Source of the DNA: Bog-473 sp963741995
GTDB lineage: Bacteria > Actinomycetota > Acidimicrobiia > Acidimicrobiales > RAAP-2
NCBI GenBank assembly: GCA_963741995.1
Contig: CAVUKI010000001.1
Coordinates: forward strand, 682,001-746,000
DNA length: 64,000 bases
Reading direction: 5' to 3'
Notes under the pieces: generated by a model
Database searches by the model: none
What the model saw: the letters and a program-made list of their open reading frames with translations, nothing else
What the model was told of the DNA's origin: nothing
Position numbers and translations under genes: made by a program
In this document: piece by piece, positions 1 through 8,280 of the stretch
Layout: each line of letters opens with the position of its first letter
Numbering within the stretch: position 1 is the first letter of the stretch

Positions 1-79
1 CGTTGTTGTCCATCGGGCCCACCACGATCTGGTGGACCTCGGCCGTCGCGTCGCTCCAGATCTGCTCCAGTTGTCCCAT
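1..79 (-). CDS. MBL-fold metallo-hydrolase, N-terminal fragment at window edge
   Basis: Only the first 26 codons lie in the window. Reading leftwards from the ATG at 79 gives MGQLEQIWSDATAEVHQIVV followed by GPMDNN. A start of the form 'VVGPMDNN' is typical of actinobacterial metallo-beta-lactamase-fold hydrolases of the glyoxalase II type, where it forms the first strands before the HxHxDH motif. That motif lies outside the window, so the assignment rests on a short match remembered from the family. It is divergent from the acyl-CoA dehydrogenase at 160. Confidence 0.4.
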   Translation of the reverse strand, partial: MGQLEQIWSDATAEVHQIVVGPMDNN

Positions 80-159
80 GGCTCCAGCGTCGCACATCTG
101 GTCGCACCGCTCCTTCGTCTGGTAGACACGCTGGTAGGAAGAGGCAGAGGAGCCCTGGC

Positions 160-1275
160 ATGAATTTCGCCTTCAGTGACGAGCAGGAAGAGCTGCGCAC
201 CGCCGTGCGCCGGTTCTTGGCGGAGAAGTCGCCCGAGACCGAGGTGCGCCGCCTGATGGACACGACCGACGGCTACGACCCCGCCGTGTGGAGCCAGATG
301 GCCGACCAGCTCGGCCTGCAATCGCTCACCATCCCCGAGGAGTTCGGCGGCTCGGGGTTTACCTATGTGGAGCTGCTGGTCGTGCTCGAGGAGATGGGCG
401 CCGCCCTGCTGTGCGCGCCGTTCTTCTCGTCGGTGGCGCTCGGGGCCAACGCGCTGCTCACCTCCGGCGACGACGAGGCCAAGAAGTCCTACCTGCCCGG
501 CATCGCCTCGGGCGAGACGATCGCCACCCTGGCCATCACCGAGGACAACGGGAAGTGGGACTTCAGCGGGATCGAGTGCGCGGCCACGCAGAAGGGCGAC
601 GGCTGGGTCCTCAACGGCCACAAGATGTTCGTCATCGACGGCCACGTGGCCAATCTCATCATCGTCGCCGCCCGCACGGCCGCCGGCGTCACGCTCTTCG
701 CCGTGCAGGGTGACGCGCCGGGCCTGACGCGCACACCGCTGCCGACCATGGACCAGACGCGCAAGCAGGCCCGCCTCGAGTTCGCCGACACGCCCGCCGT
801 TCTGGTCGGCGTCGACGGCGGCGCCGAGGCCGGGCTGTCCAAGACGCTCGACCTCGCCGCCGTGGCTCTGGCCGCCGAGCAGGTCGGCGGGGCGCAGCAC
901 GTGCTCGACGCTTCGGTCGAGTACGCCAAGACGCGCATTCAGTTCGGCCGGCCCATCGGCAGCTTCCAGGCCATCAAGCACAAGTGCGCCGACATGCTGC
1001 TCGAGGTCGAGTCGGCCAAGTCCGCCGCCTACTACGCGGCCTGGGCCGCAGCCGAGGACTCCGACGAGCTGCCCGTGGTGGCGTCGCTGGCCAAGTCGTA
1101 CTGCTCGGAGGCCTACTTCCACGCGGCCGCGGAGAACATCCAGATCCACGGCGGCATCGGCTTCACGTGGGAGCACCCGGCCCACCTCTACTTCAAGCGG
1201 GCCAAGTCGTCGGAGCTGTTGCTGGGCGATCCCTCGTACCACCGCGAGCTCCTGGCACAGCGCATCGGCATCTGA
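160..1275 (+). CDS. acyl-CoA dehydrogenase family protein
   Basis: 371 aa, normal length for an FAD-dependent acyl-CoA dehydrogenase. The N-terminal helical domain starts MNFAFSDEQEELR; the middle domain has the LAITED stretch near residue 125; the C-terminal helical domain has 'TRIQFGRPIGSFQAIKHK' near 255-272 and 'IQIHGGIGFTWEHPAHLYF' near 330-348. The usual 'YEGT' segment carrying the catalytic glutamate of short-chain enzymes is not visible: the tail reads SSELLLGDPSYHRELL. This resembles FadE-type subunits that act as partners in heterotetramers, so it may need a second subunit. An AGAGGAG ribosome site precedes the ATG. A hydrolase starts one base after its stop, implying co-transcription. 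Confidence 0.9.
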   Translation: MNFAFSDEQEELRTAVRRFLAEKSPETEVRRLMDTTDGYDPAVWSQMADQLGLQSLTIPEEFGGSGFTYVELLVVLEEMGAALLCAPFFSSVALGANALLTSGDDEAKKSYLPGIASGETIATLAITEDNGKWDFSGIECAATQKGDGWVLNGHKMFVIDGHVANLIIVAARTAAGVTLFAVQGDAPGLTRTPLPTMDQTRKQARLEFADTPAVLVGVDGGAEAGLSKTLDLAAVALAAEQVGGAQHVLDASVEYAKTRIQFGRPIGSFQAIKHKCADMLLEVESAKSAAYYAAWAAAEDSDELPVVASLAKSYCSEAYFHAAAENIQIHGGIGFTWEHPAHLYFKRAKSSELLLGDPSYHRELLAQRIGI

Positions 1276-1276
1276 C

Positions 1277-2026
1277 GTGCCGGGGCCCTTCAGGGTCCGC
1301 CCCGGGCCGGCGGGCGACCTCGGCACCTACGCCAGCACCACGACGCAGGGCGGGCCCGTCCACGGCCACGTGGTGCTGGTCCACGACCTGCCGCGACCCA
1401 AGGGTGCGGCGGCTGACGTCGCCCTGACGTACCCGGCGCTGGCCGACCGGCTGTCCCGCGAGTCGGGCTGGCGGGTGGTGACGGCTTCGCTGCGCGGGGC
1501 GGGGGAGTCGGCGGGCGACTTCTCGGCGCTGGGGTGGCTGGACGACCTGGATTTCTTGGCCTCGAGCGAGATCCCCGAGTCCGCCCCCCGGCTCGTCGTC
1601 GGCTTCGGGTTCGGCGGCGTGCTTGCGCTCCACCTGGCATCTCGCGACGAGCGGGTCGCCGGCGTGGGCTGCCTGGGCACCCCGGCCGATCTGGGCCCGC
1701 TGGCCGACGACCCGGCACGGCTGCTCGATCGTTGCCGCCAGACCGGCGTGGTCCGCACCCCCGGGTACCCCGCTTCCACCGACACCTGGGCCAAGGAGCT
1801 CTCCGTCCTGCACCCGGCCGAGGATGCCGCTCTGCTGAAGGGGCGGCCCCTCCTCATGGTCCACGGCTCCGACGACCCCGACGTCCCGCTGTCCGATGCC
1901 CGGGCCCTGTCCGATGCGGCCACGGGCCCCTCGGAGCTCCACGCGGTCCACGGCGCCGGCCACTGGCTCCGGGCCGACCCCCGGGTCATCGCCATCCTGG
2001 TGGGCTGGTTGGAGCGGCGGCACTAG
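1277..2026 (+). CDS. alpha/beta-hydrolase-fold protein with nucleophile serine replaced by glycine
   Basis: 249 aa, GTG start one base after the upstream stop. The fold is recognisable: 'HVVLVHDLP' near residue 31 (first strand and oxyanion region), 'GAGESAGDFSALGW' near 75-87, an acid-loop candidate in 'MVHGSDDPDVP' and a histidine in 'HGAGHWLR'. The nucleophile elbow, normally G-x-S-x-G, reads G-F-G-F-G at residues 109-113, so position 111 is glycine (codon GGG) and not serine. The protein should therefore not form a standard acyl-enzyme. It may be a non-catalytic or differently catalytic member linked to the adjacent acyl-CoA dehydrogenase. I see no frameshift that would explain the change. 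Confidence 0.75.
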   Translation: MPGPFRVRPGPAGDLGTYASTTTQGGPVHGHVVLVHDLPRPKGAAADVALTYPALADRLSRESGWRVVTASLRGAGESAGDFSALGWLDDLDFLASSEIPESAPRLVVGFGFGGVLALHLASRDERVAGVGCLGTPADLGPLADDPARLLDRCRQTGVVRTPGYPASTDTWAKELSVLHPAEDAALLKGRPLLMVHGSDDPDVPLSDARALSDAATGPSELHAVHGAGHWLRADPRVIAILVGWLERRH

Positions 2027-2264
2027 GCGCTCGAGAGGGTCGTCAGGACAACGGGTCGTCAATAATCGCCCTCTGCCATCCGTGTCCGCCGGGAGGACCC
2101 GGAATGCGCTCAAGCCGCCTTTCGCCTTGCCGATGACTAGGACGTGTCGGGTTGGGGAGGTTCGAAATTCACGGTGGGCCTCGATGCGCCGGAGCCCGCC
2201 TCAGCCCAGCCCTACGACCAGGAGCCCGCGGCCGCCGCGCCCACAGCAGCCGTCGACGACGACC

Positions 2265-2933
2265 TCACGCCGGAGCCGGCTCGTTACTCGACGCGCGATC
2301 AATCGCCCGGCGGAGAGCCTGCGCAGCGTTTCGGGCATCGGTGGCGTGGGTCAGGTAACGGACAACGACGAAATGCCGGAGGCCGGCACTCGTCAGGGCG
2401 GGGATCTTCTCGGGGGTCACTCCGCCTGTCACGAATACAGGAACACTGGATCGTGCGCTGGCCTGAATGACGTAACCCAGGCCGGTCCCGGCGCGGCCGG
2501 GCTTGGTCGGGGTGGCTTCCACGGGCCCCGCCGAAATGTAGGTGACCTCCTGGTCCGCCGCGCCCTCCAGGTCGGCCGGACCGTGCGTCGACAGGCCGAC
2601 GATGGCATCGGGGCCCATGATCCGCCGCGCCAGCGAGACCGGCGCATCGTCCTGCCCGACGTGGACGCCGTCCGCTCCCGCCTCGAGGGCGAGATCGGGC
2701 CGGTCGTTCAGGACGAAGGGCACGCCGTGCTCGCGGCACACCGCCACCGCCACCGCGGCCCGGGCCAGCAACGGCTTGGCTTCGAGCTCCTTGTCGCGCA
2801 GCTGGACGACGTCCACCCCGCCGGCGATGCAGTCGCGCAGGAAGTTGGCCAGGTCCGGGCGGTCCGGCGTGCACAGGTAGAGGCGACGCGCCGAGAGGTC
2901 GTGACGCGCGCTCCCGGTCCCGCCCCCGGTCAC
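2265..2933 (-). CDS. thiE: thiamine-phosphate synthase ThiE
   Basis: 222 aa. ThiE joins hydroxymethylpyrimidine diphosphate and thiazole phosphate carboxylate to make thiamine phosphate in the cytosol. Family motifs are clear: 'VDVVQLRDKELEAK' near 40-53 (substrate and phosphate site), 'FVLNDRPDLALEAGADGVHVGQDD' region near 73-96, the signature 'GPVEATPTKPGR' near 137-148 and 'PVFVTGGVTPEKIPAL' near 164-179. The GTG start at 2933 overlaps the stop of the upstream repair gene as GTGA, so the two are translated together. No other thiamine gene is adjacent and there is no room for a TPP riboswitch directly upstream. Confidence 0.95.
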   Translation of the reverse strand: MTGGGTGSARHDLSARRLYLCTPDRPDLANFLRDCIAGGVDVVQLRDKELEAKPLLARAAVAVAVCREHGVPFVLNDRPDLALEAGADGVHVGQDDAPVSLARRIMGPDAIVGLSTHGPADLEGAADQEVTYISAGPVEATPTKPGRAGTGLGYVIQASARSSVPVFVTGGVTPEKIPALTSAGLRHFVVVRYLTHATDARNAAQALRRAIDRASSNEPAPA

Positions 2934-3529
2934 GCTTCGGCGTTGGCGCGTGCCCTGGCCTTGGCCTTCATCGCCTTCTTGGTGGCCCTGACCTTGGCCA
3001 GGCTCTCGGGGTCGGTGATGTCGGCCACCGACAGGGAGCTCCCCTCCTTGCCGTAGGGGGTGCTGACCTTGCGCCAGCCGTCCGGGCAGACGCCCAGCTG
3101 CTTGCCCAGAAGCGCGGCGAAGATCTTCGCTTTCTGTTCGCCGAAGCCCGGTAGGGCGCGTAGCCGGGCGATCAGCTCGTCGCCGCTCCCCACGCCCTTC
3201 CAGATGGCGTCGGCCTTGTTGCCGTACTCGTCGGCCACCACCCGGCAGACCGCCTGCACCCGGCCGGCCATGGAGCCGGGGTAGCGGTGGAGGGCCGGCT
3301 GCTCCCGGAAGATGCCGGCCAGCTCCTCGGGGTCCATGGCGGCGATCGTGGCGGCATTGAGGGGGCCCTTTGTGCCGAGCCGCTGCACCAGGTCGGCCGG
3401 CGAGGAGAAGGCCTTCTCGATCGTCACCTGCTGGTCCAGCACCATTCCGATCAGCAGGGCCAGCGGGTCACGGCTCAGGACCGCGTCCGCCTTGTCGTCG
3501 CCGGTGATGTGGAGCGCGGTCCGTGCCAT
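2930..3529 (-). CDS. HhH-GPD-type base-excision DNA repair protein
   Basis: 199 aa. The sequence shows a helix-hairpin-helix segment 'IARLRALPGFGEQKAKIFAALL' around residues 121-142, where LPGFGEQKA is the HhH hairpin. The N-terminal part carries 'DPLALLIGMVLDQQVTIEKAF', the helix typical of the endonuclease III superfamily. It matches the small actinobacterial family of HhH-GPD repair proteins that lack an iron-sulfur loop; I see no C-terminal four-cysteine cluster. The basic tail (KKAMKAKARARANAEA) may help DNA binding. Expected to excise damaged bases; the substrate is not known from sequence. It is the first gene of a two-gene unit with thiE, overlapping by four bases. Confidence 0.85.
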   Translation of the reverse strand: MARTALHITGDDKADAVLSRDPLALLIGMVLDQQVTIEKAFSSPADLVQRLGTKGPLNAATIAAMDPEELAGIFREQPALHRYPGSMAGRVQAVCRVVADEYGNKADAIWKGVGSGDELIARLRALPGFGEQKAKIFAALLGKQLGVCPDGWRKVSTPYGKEGSSLSVADITDPESLAKVRATKKAMKAKARARANAEA

Positions 3530-3603
3530 GGGAAAGATCTTGGCACGGCGGCCGGCCAGGAACGGAAGTGGCCGCGGGAGCGCGGCGCGGGCAGACTCTC
3601 GCC

Positions 3604-4056
3604 ATGCACATCCCGGCCAAGGTCGACTACGGAATCCGGGCCCTGCTCGCGCTGGCGGCGGCCGGGACGCCGCAGACGGCCGAGTACCTGGCGGGGGAAC
3701 AGGGCCTGCCGCCCCGCTTCCTCGGAGCGATCCTGGCCGACCTGCGCCGAGCCGGGGTGGTGGCCAGCCAGCGGGGCGCCGAGGGCGGCTACCGGTTGGC
3801 CCGGGACCCCGACGCCATCACCATCGCCGACGTGATCCGCGCCCTCGACGGCCCGCTGGCCGAGGTGCGGGGCTACCGGCCAGAGGCGACGAGCTACGGT
3901 GGCGCGGCCGAGAACCTCCAGCAGGTCTGGGTCGCCGTCCGGGCCAGCCTGCGCTCGGTGCTCGAGAAGATCACCCTGACCGACGTGCTTTCGGGGAAGC
4001 TCCCACCGCACGTGGAGAAGCTCGTCACGGACCCGGATGCCTGGATCGCCCACTGA
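3604..4056 (+). CDS. Rrf2-family transcriptional regulator lacking cluster cysteines
   Basis: 150 aa from the ATG at 3604, the start that aligns with Rrf2 proteins (MHIPAKVDYGIRALLALA). The winged-helix region includes 'LPPRFLGAILADLRRAGVV' and the wing 'SQRGAEGGYRLARDP', both diagnostic. Rrf2 members such as IscR and NsrR bind an Fe-S cluster through three cysteines in the second half. This protein has no cysteine at all, so it cannot bind a cluster that way and may sense another ligand or act constitutively. Its last 20 bases overlap the DinB-like gene, suggesting it is transcribed with that gene and perhaps controls it. Confidence 0.9.
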   Translation: MHIPAKVDYGIRALLALAAAGTPQTAEYLAGEQGLPPRFLGAILADLRRAGVVASQRGAEGGYRLARDPDAITIADVIRALDGPLAEVRGYRPEATSYGGAAENLQQVWVAVRASLRSVLEKITLTDVLSGKLPPHVEKLVTDPDAWIAH

Positions 4057-4546
4057 CGACGAGGGTGCGGCGCTCGTCACCGTGCCGGCCAGTGACTATC
4101 TGTGGTTCGTCGACCTGGCCCTCCAGCAGATGACCACCATCGTCGAGGAGCTGGGCGACGACCTGGTGAACCGCCGCCCCGGGTTTCGCGACACGAACTC
4201 CGCCTACGTGATCCTGACCCACTGCCTCGGCGTCATGGAGTACTGGGGCGGCGCCACGGTGGCCGAGCGCCCGATCCAGCGTGACCGCGCCGCCGAGTTC
4301 ACGGCGAGTGGCGACGTCGCCGGACTGCTGCGACGCAGCGAACAGGCCCGCCGGCGCCTGCGTGAGGATCTCGTGGGCCTGCACGCAGAGGCCCCGCCGG
4401 TCAACGTGCAGCGCGACCCCGAGGAACCGGTGCCCTACACCGAGACCAAGGGGTCGGTGCTGCTGCACATCCTGGAGGAGCTCTACCAGCATCTCGGGCA
4501 GATGGAGCTCACCCGGGACGCGCTGGTGACGAGCCGGCGACGATGA
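4037..4546 (+). CDS. DinB/DUF664-family protein (mycothiol-dependent transferase-like)
   Basis: 169 aa. A four-helix bundle with the spaced histidines of the DinB superfamily: 'YVILTHCLGVMEYW' near residues 55-68 and 'LHILEELYQHLGQMELTRD' near 143-161. In actinobacteria this fold often serves as a mycothiol- or metal-dependent transferase; the exact reaction cannot be read from sequence. The ATG at 4037 lies inside the end of the Rrf2 gene; a GTG at 4082 just before 'PASDYLWFVD' is an alternative start. The stop overlaps the next gene as ATGA, so Rrf2, DinB and the small protein that follows form one unit. Confidence 0.8.
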   Translation: MPGSPTDDEGAALVTVPASDYLWFVDLALQQMTTIVEELGDDLVNRRPGFRDTNSAYVILTHCLGVMEYWGGATVAERPIQRDRAAEFTASGDVAGLLRRSEQARRRLREDLVGLHAEAPPVNVQRDPEEPVPYTETKGSVLLHILEELYQHLGQMELTRDALVTSRRR

Positions 4547-4869
4547 CGCCGGGGAGCGGCGGGTCGCCGGTGCCGATCGCCTGCAGCCTGGACGCGTCCT
4601 CGCTCGGGGAGCGCGCCGACGAATGGCGCGCCCTGGTGGACTCGTCCGTCACCTCGGTGGAGGCCGGCGAGACCGAGGTGCGCCTGGTGCTGCGCGAGTC
4701 GGATGCGGCGCTGACGAAGGCGGTGGCACTGGCGCAGCGCGAGAAGGAGTGCTGCGCCTTCTTCGACGTCTCGCTCGCGCTGCAGGCGGATCGGCGAACG
4801 CTGGTCCTGGCCGTGCCCGACGGGGCCCGAGACATGCTGGCCGCTTTCGTGGCGATGCTCTCCGCCTGA
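4543..4869 (+). CDS. small conserved protein with ECCAFF motif, function unknown
   Basis: 108 aa. I do not assign a function. Visible features are an early cysteine ('PIACSLDA'), an 'ERADEWRALV' helix, and 'REKECCAFFDVSLAL' with a vicinal cysteine pair near residues 69-83, followed by alternating strands. Small actinobacterial proteins with an E-x-C-C-x-F-F motif are often found near thiol or metal regulators, so a metal- or thiol-binding role is plausible but is inference. It is coupled by an ATGA overlap to the DinB-like gene and is the last gene of the Rrf2 unit; it converges on aceE with an 11-bp gap. Confidence 0.7.
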   Translation: MTPGSGGSPVPIACSLDASSLGERADEWRALVDSSVTSVEAGETEVRLVLRESDAALTKAVALAQREKECCAFFDVSLALQADRRTLVLAVPDGARDMLAAFVAMLSA

Positions 4870-4880
4870 TCGCCTCGCAA

Positions 4881-7593
4881 TCAGGCGATGAAGGGGGCGC
4901 GGCCGTCGGCCTCGATGCCCAACTCGGCGATGGCCTCCGCCACGACGGACGCCTCGATCTTTCCGCCCCGGGCGAGCTGCTGCAGTACGGCGACGACCAG
5001 GTTGGCGCTGTCGACCTCGAAGTAGGACCGCAGCGCCTCGCGGGCGTCGGAACGCCCGAAGCCATCGGTCCCGAGTGACAGGTAGGGACGGTCGACGAAC
5101 CGGGCCACCTGATCGGGAACCCCGCGCATGTAATCGGTGATGGCCACGACGGGAGCAGGCCCGTCGCCCAGCGCGGTGGTGACGACGGCTGTGCGGGGCT
5201 CCGCTTCGGGGTGCAGGCGGTTCCAGCGTTCGACCTCGAGCGCGTCGGTGCGCAGGTTCGTCCACGACGTGACGGCCCATGTGTCGGCCGCGACGCTGTA
5301 GCGCTGGGCCAGGATGGCCTGCGCGTCCATGGCGACCTTCCACATCGGTCCCGAGAAGCACAGTGACGCCCGCAGTTCGCTCTGGCCCAACGCCGGGGGG
5401 GCCGGGGCGAAGGGGTAGATCCCCTCGATGATCCCCGCGCGCACTGCCTCACCGTCCGCGCCCTCGGGCAGCGCCGGCATGGGGTACGTCTCGTTGTAGA
5501 GCGTGAGGTACCAGAAACGGTCCTTGGGGTCCGCCCCGAGCATGTCCCTCACCGCCTCTTCCATGATGACGGCCACCTCGTAGGCGAACGAGGCGTCGTA
5601 GACCAGCGCGGCCGGGTTGGTGGAAGCCAGCAGGGGGGATTGCCCGTCGTCGTGCTGCAGGCCCTCGCCCATGAGGGTGGTGCGCCCCGCGGTGCAGCCG
5701 GCCAGGATGCCGCGGCCGCGCATGTCGCCCAGCGCCCAGGCCAGGTCGCCCACGCGCTGGAAGCCGAACATGGAATAGAAGAGGAACACCGGCACCATCG
5801 GTTGGCCCCAGGTGGCGTAGGCGGTGGAGAGCGCGATGAAGGTGGACAGTGCACCGGCCTCGCTGATGCCCTCCTGGAGCAGCTGTCCCGACGAGCTCTC
5901 CGCGTAGTTCAGCGGCAGGTCGGCATCGACCGGGATGTAGTGCTGACCCTCGGGCGCGTAGATCTTGGCCTCGGCGATCAGCGGCTCGAGCCCGAAGGTG
6001 CGGGCCTCGTCCGAGACGATGGGTGCGACGAGCGAGCCCACGGTGGGGTCGCGCACGAGGTTGCGCAGCAGGCGGGCGAACACCATGGTCGTGGAAACCG
6101 ATTGCTTGCCGGACCCGGCGGCGAACTCCTCGAACACCTTGGCGTCGGGTTGCAACGCCGGCGTGGGCCGGACGACGCGGACGGGCAGCGGGCCATCGAG
6201 GACGCGGCCCCGGGCCCGCAGGTACTCCATGGCGTCGGACCCCTCGGCGGGTCGGACGTAGGGCGGGTCCCCCTCGAGCACGGAATCAGGGATGTCGTCG
6301 GTCATGTAGAGGCGGTCGCGCAGCGCGCGTACCTGGGGCTTGGTCATCTTCTTGATCTGGTGCGTGGCGTTGCGCGCTTCGATCTCGGGGCCGAGCGTCC
6401 ATCCCTTGATGGTCTTGGCCAGGATGACGGTGGGGGAGCCCTTCTGCTCGGTGGCCAGCTTGTAGGCGGCATAGAGCTTGCGGTAGTCGTGCCCGCCGCG
6501 GGGGAGGGAGACGAGGTCGTCGTCGCTCAGGTCCTCGACCAGCTTGCGCAGGCGCGGGTCGGGTCCGAAGAAGTGCTCCCGGATGTACGCCCCCGACTCG
6601 ACGGCCAGCTTCTGGTACTCGCCGTCGACCGTGGTGTTCATGCGGTCGAGCAGCACCCCGTCCACATCCTTGGCCAGCAGGGCGTCCCAGCGCGAGCCCC
6701 AGATCACCTTGATCACGTTCCAGCCGGCACCCCGGAACACCGCCTCGAGCTCCTGAATGATCTTCCCGTTGCCGCGCACCGGACCGTCGAGCCGCTGCAG
6801 GTTGCAGTTGACGACGAAGATCAGGTTGTCGAGGTGCTCCCGGCCGGCCACGCCGAGGGCGCCGATGGACTCGGGCTCGTCCATCTCGCCGTCGCCCACG
6901 AAGCACCAGACCCGGCTGCCGCTGGTGTCGACGAGTCGGCGCAGCGTTGAGGTAGCGGTTGACGTGGGCCTGGTAGATGGCCGCGATGGGACCCAGACCC
7001 ATGGAGACGGTGGGGAACTCCCAGAAGTCGGGCAGCGAGCGCGGGTGGGGGTAGCTCGGGAGGCCGTCGCCCCCGACCTCGTGACGGAAGTTGTCGAGCT
7101 CCTTCTCGCTGAGGCGCCCCTCGACGAAGGCCCGGGCGTAAATGCCGGGCGAGGCGTGGCCCTGGAAGTAGACCTGGTCGCCGAATCCGCCGTCGGCCTT
7201 GCCGCGGAAGAAGTGGTTGAAGCCGACCTCGTAGAGCGCGGCCGAGCTGGCGTAGGTCGAGAGGTGGCCGCCGATGCCCTCGGTGCGCGTGTTCGCCCGC
7301 ACCACCATGGCGGCGGCGTTCCAGCGGATATAGGCGCGGATACGCCGTTCCTGGTACTCGTCGCCGGGGAACCAGGGTTCGGCGTCGGCCGGGATGGTGT
7401 TGACGTAGGGCGTCGAGACGGTGGCCGGGAACTCGACCTGCTTGGTGCGCGCCCGCTCCAGGAGCTTCATGAGGAGATAGCGCGCCCGGGCCCGGCCCCG
7501 GGCGTCGACGATGGCGTCGAACGAGTCGAGCCACTCCTCGGTCTCGCCCGGATCGGTGTCGGGGACTTGGTGGCTGATCCCGTCAAACAGCAT
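4881..7593 (-). CDS. aceE: pyruvate dehydrogenase E1 component (homodimeric AceE type), single-base frameshift
   Basis: Restoring one base gives about 903 aa, the usual length for homodimeric AceE. AceE decarboxylates pyruvate with thiamine diphosphate and acetylates the E2 lipoyl group. The N-terminal part (MLFDGISHQVPDTDPGETEE) runs to 'NRYLNA' near residue 216; then the frame breaks and resumes in another frame with 'CFVGDGEMDEPES', the GDG start of the thiamine diphosphate motif, through to the C terminus. The break fits one extra base at about 6942: dropping it gives NARRLVDTSGSRVWCFVGDG. The ATG at 7593 is fixed by a TACCGT box six bases upstream. E2, E3 and lipoylation genes follow divergently at 8.3-12.7 kb. 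Confidence 0.9.
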
Positions 7594-7599
7594 TTCTCC

Positions 7600-7605
7600 A
7601 CGGTA
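7600..7605 (-). promoter_or_regulatory. -10 box TACCGT of aceE
   Basis: Reading on the minus strand, TACCGT is followed by six bases (GGAGAA) and the ATG at 7593. TANNNT is the actinobacterial -10 consensus. This spacing puts the start of transcription at or next to the start codon, so the mRNA would be leaderless or nearly so. Confidence 0.5.
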
Positions 7606-7659
7606 CCGGGAGGCGGGGGACCACCACGACCACTGGTCGCGGGTGTTACACATTCGTTC

Positions 7660-8124
7660 ATGTCTCCCGAGAGTGGCCCCATCGTCGTGTACACGGACGG
7701 CGCGTGCCGGGGCAACCCCGGCCGCGGCGGATGGGCCTGGGCCGTGCCGGACGGCCCCTACGCCAGCGGTGCCGAGACACACACGACCAACCAGCGCATG
7801 GAGATCACGGCTGCGCTCGAGGCGCTGCGCTCCTTGACCCCTGACGCGCCGTCAGGAGTGGAGGTGGTGAGCGACTCGACCTACGTGGTCAAGTGCTTCA
7901 CCGACGGGTGGTGGAAGGGGTGGCTGCGCCGTGGCTGGAAGAACTCGCAGAACAAGCCGGTGGCCAATCGCGACCTGTGGGAGCCGCTCATCGAGCTCGC
8001 GCTGTCCTCCGACGCCGCCGTCAGCTGGCGTTGGGTGAAGGGCCACTCCGGCGACCGCTGGAACGACAGGGTCGACGAGTTGGCCACCCAGGCTGCCGAT
8101 CTGGGGACCGGAACGAGCGGCTGA
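7660..8124 (+). CDS. rnhA: ribonuclease HI
   Basis: 154 aa, standard length. RNase HI cuts the RNA strand of RNA/DNA hybrids. The four catalytic acidic residues are visible: Asp13 in 'VYTDGACRGNPG', Glu48 in 'NQRMEITAALEAL', Asp72 in 'VVSDSTYVVKC' and Asp136 in 'WNDRVDELA'; His129 lies in 'WVKGHSGDRWND'. The ATG at 7660 gives MSPESGPIVVYTDG, which fits family N-termini; longer frames upstream run through the divergent aceE and are not credible. TACACA stands seven bases before the ATG, close to the leaderless pattern seen elsewhere. Confidence 0.96.
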   Translation: MSPESGPIVVYTDGACRGNPGRGGWAWAVPDGPYASGAETHTTNQRMEITAALEALRSLTPDAPSGVEVVSDSTYVVKCFTDGWWKGWLRRGWKNSQNKPVANRDLWEPLIELALSSDAAVSWRWVKGHSGDRWNDRVDELATQAADLGTGTSG

Positions 8125-8163
8125 ACTGGGCAGGCGCCGGACCGAGCGGTATGGTCCGAACGG

Positions 8164-8169
8164 TAGGCT
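8164..8169 (+). promoter_or_regulatory. possible -10 box TAGGCT of the lpd-E2-lipBA operon
   Basis: TAGGCT lies in the 156-bp gap between rnhA and lpd. It would give a leader of about 105 bases ending in the purine-rich ribosome site before the lpd ATG. The same hexamer stands before two other genes here (19638 and 35168). No clear -35 is visible. Confidence 0.35.
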
Positions 8170-8280
8170 GTTGCGAGAACGCGCCGGGCATGGAGAGGAC
8201 TCTCGCCAGTGCGATCGGGTTGTTCCGGGGAGGCCGAGCGCGCCGCACGGACGTCGTGAGCACACAGGGAGAGGAAGGCG

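Noticed and set aside
2144..2470. Plus-strand open frame rich in Pro, Ala and Glu before and across thiE
   Set aside because: More than half overlaps thiE on the other strand and the rest has no ribosome site or recognisable domain. The 238-bp gap 2027-2264 otherwise shows nothing.
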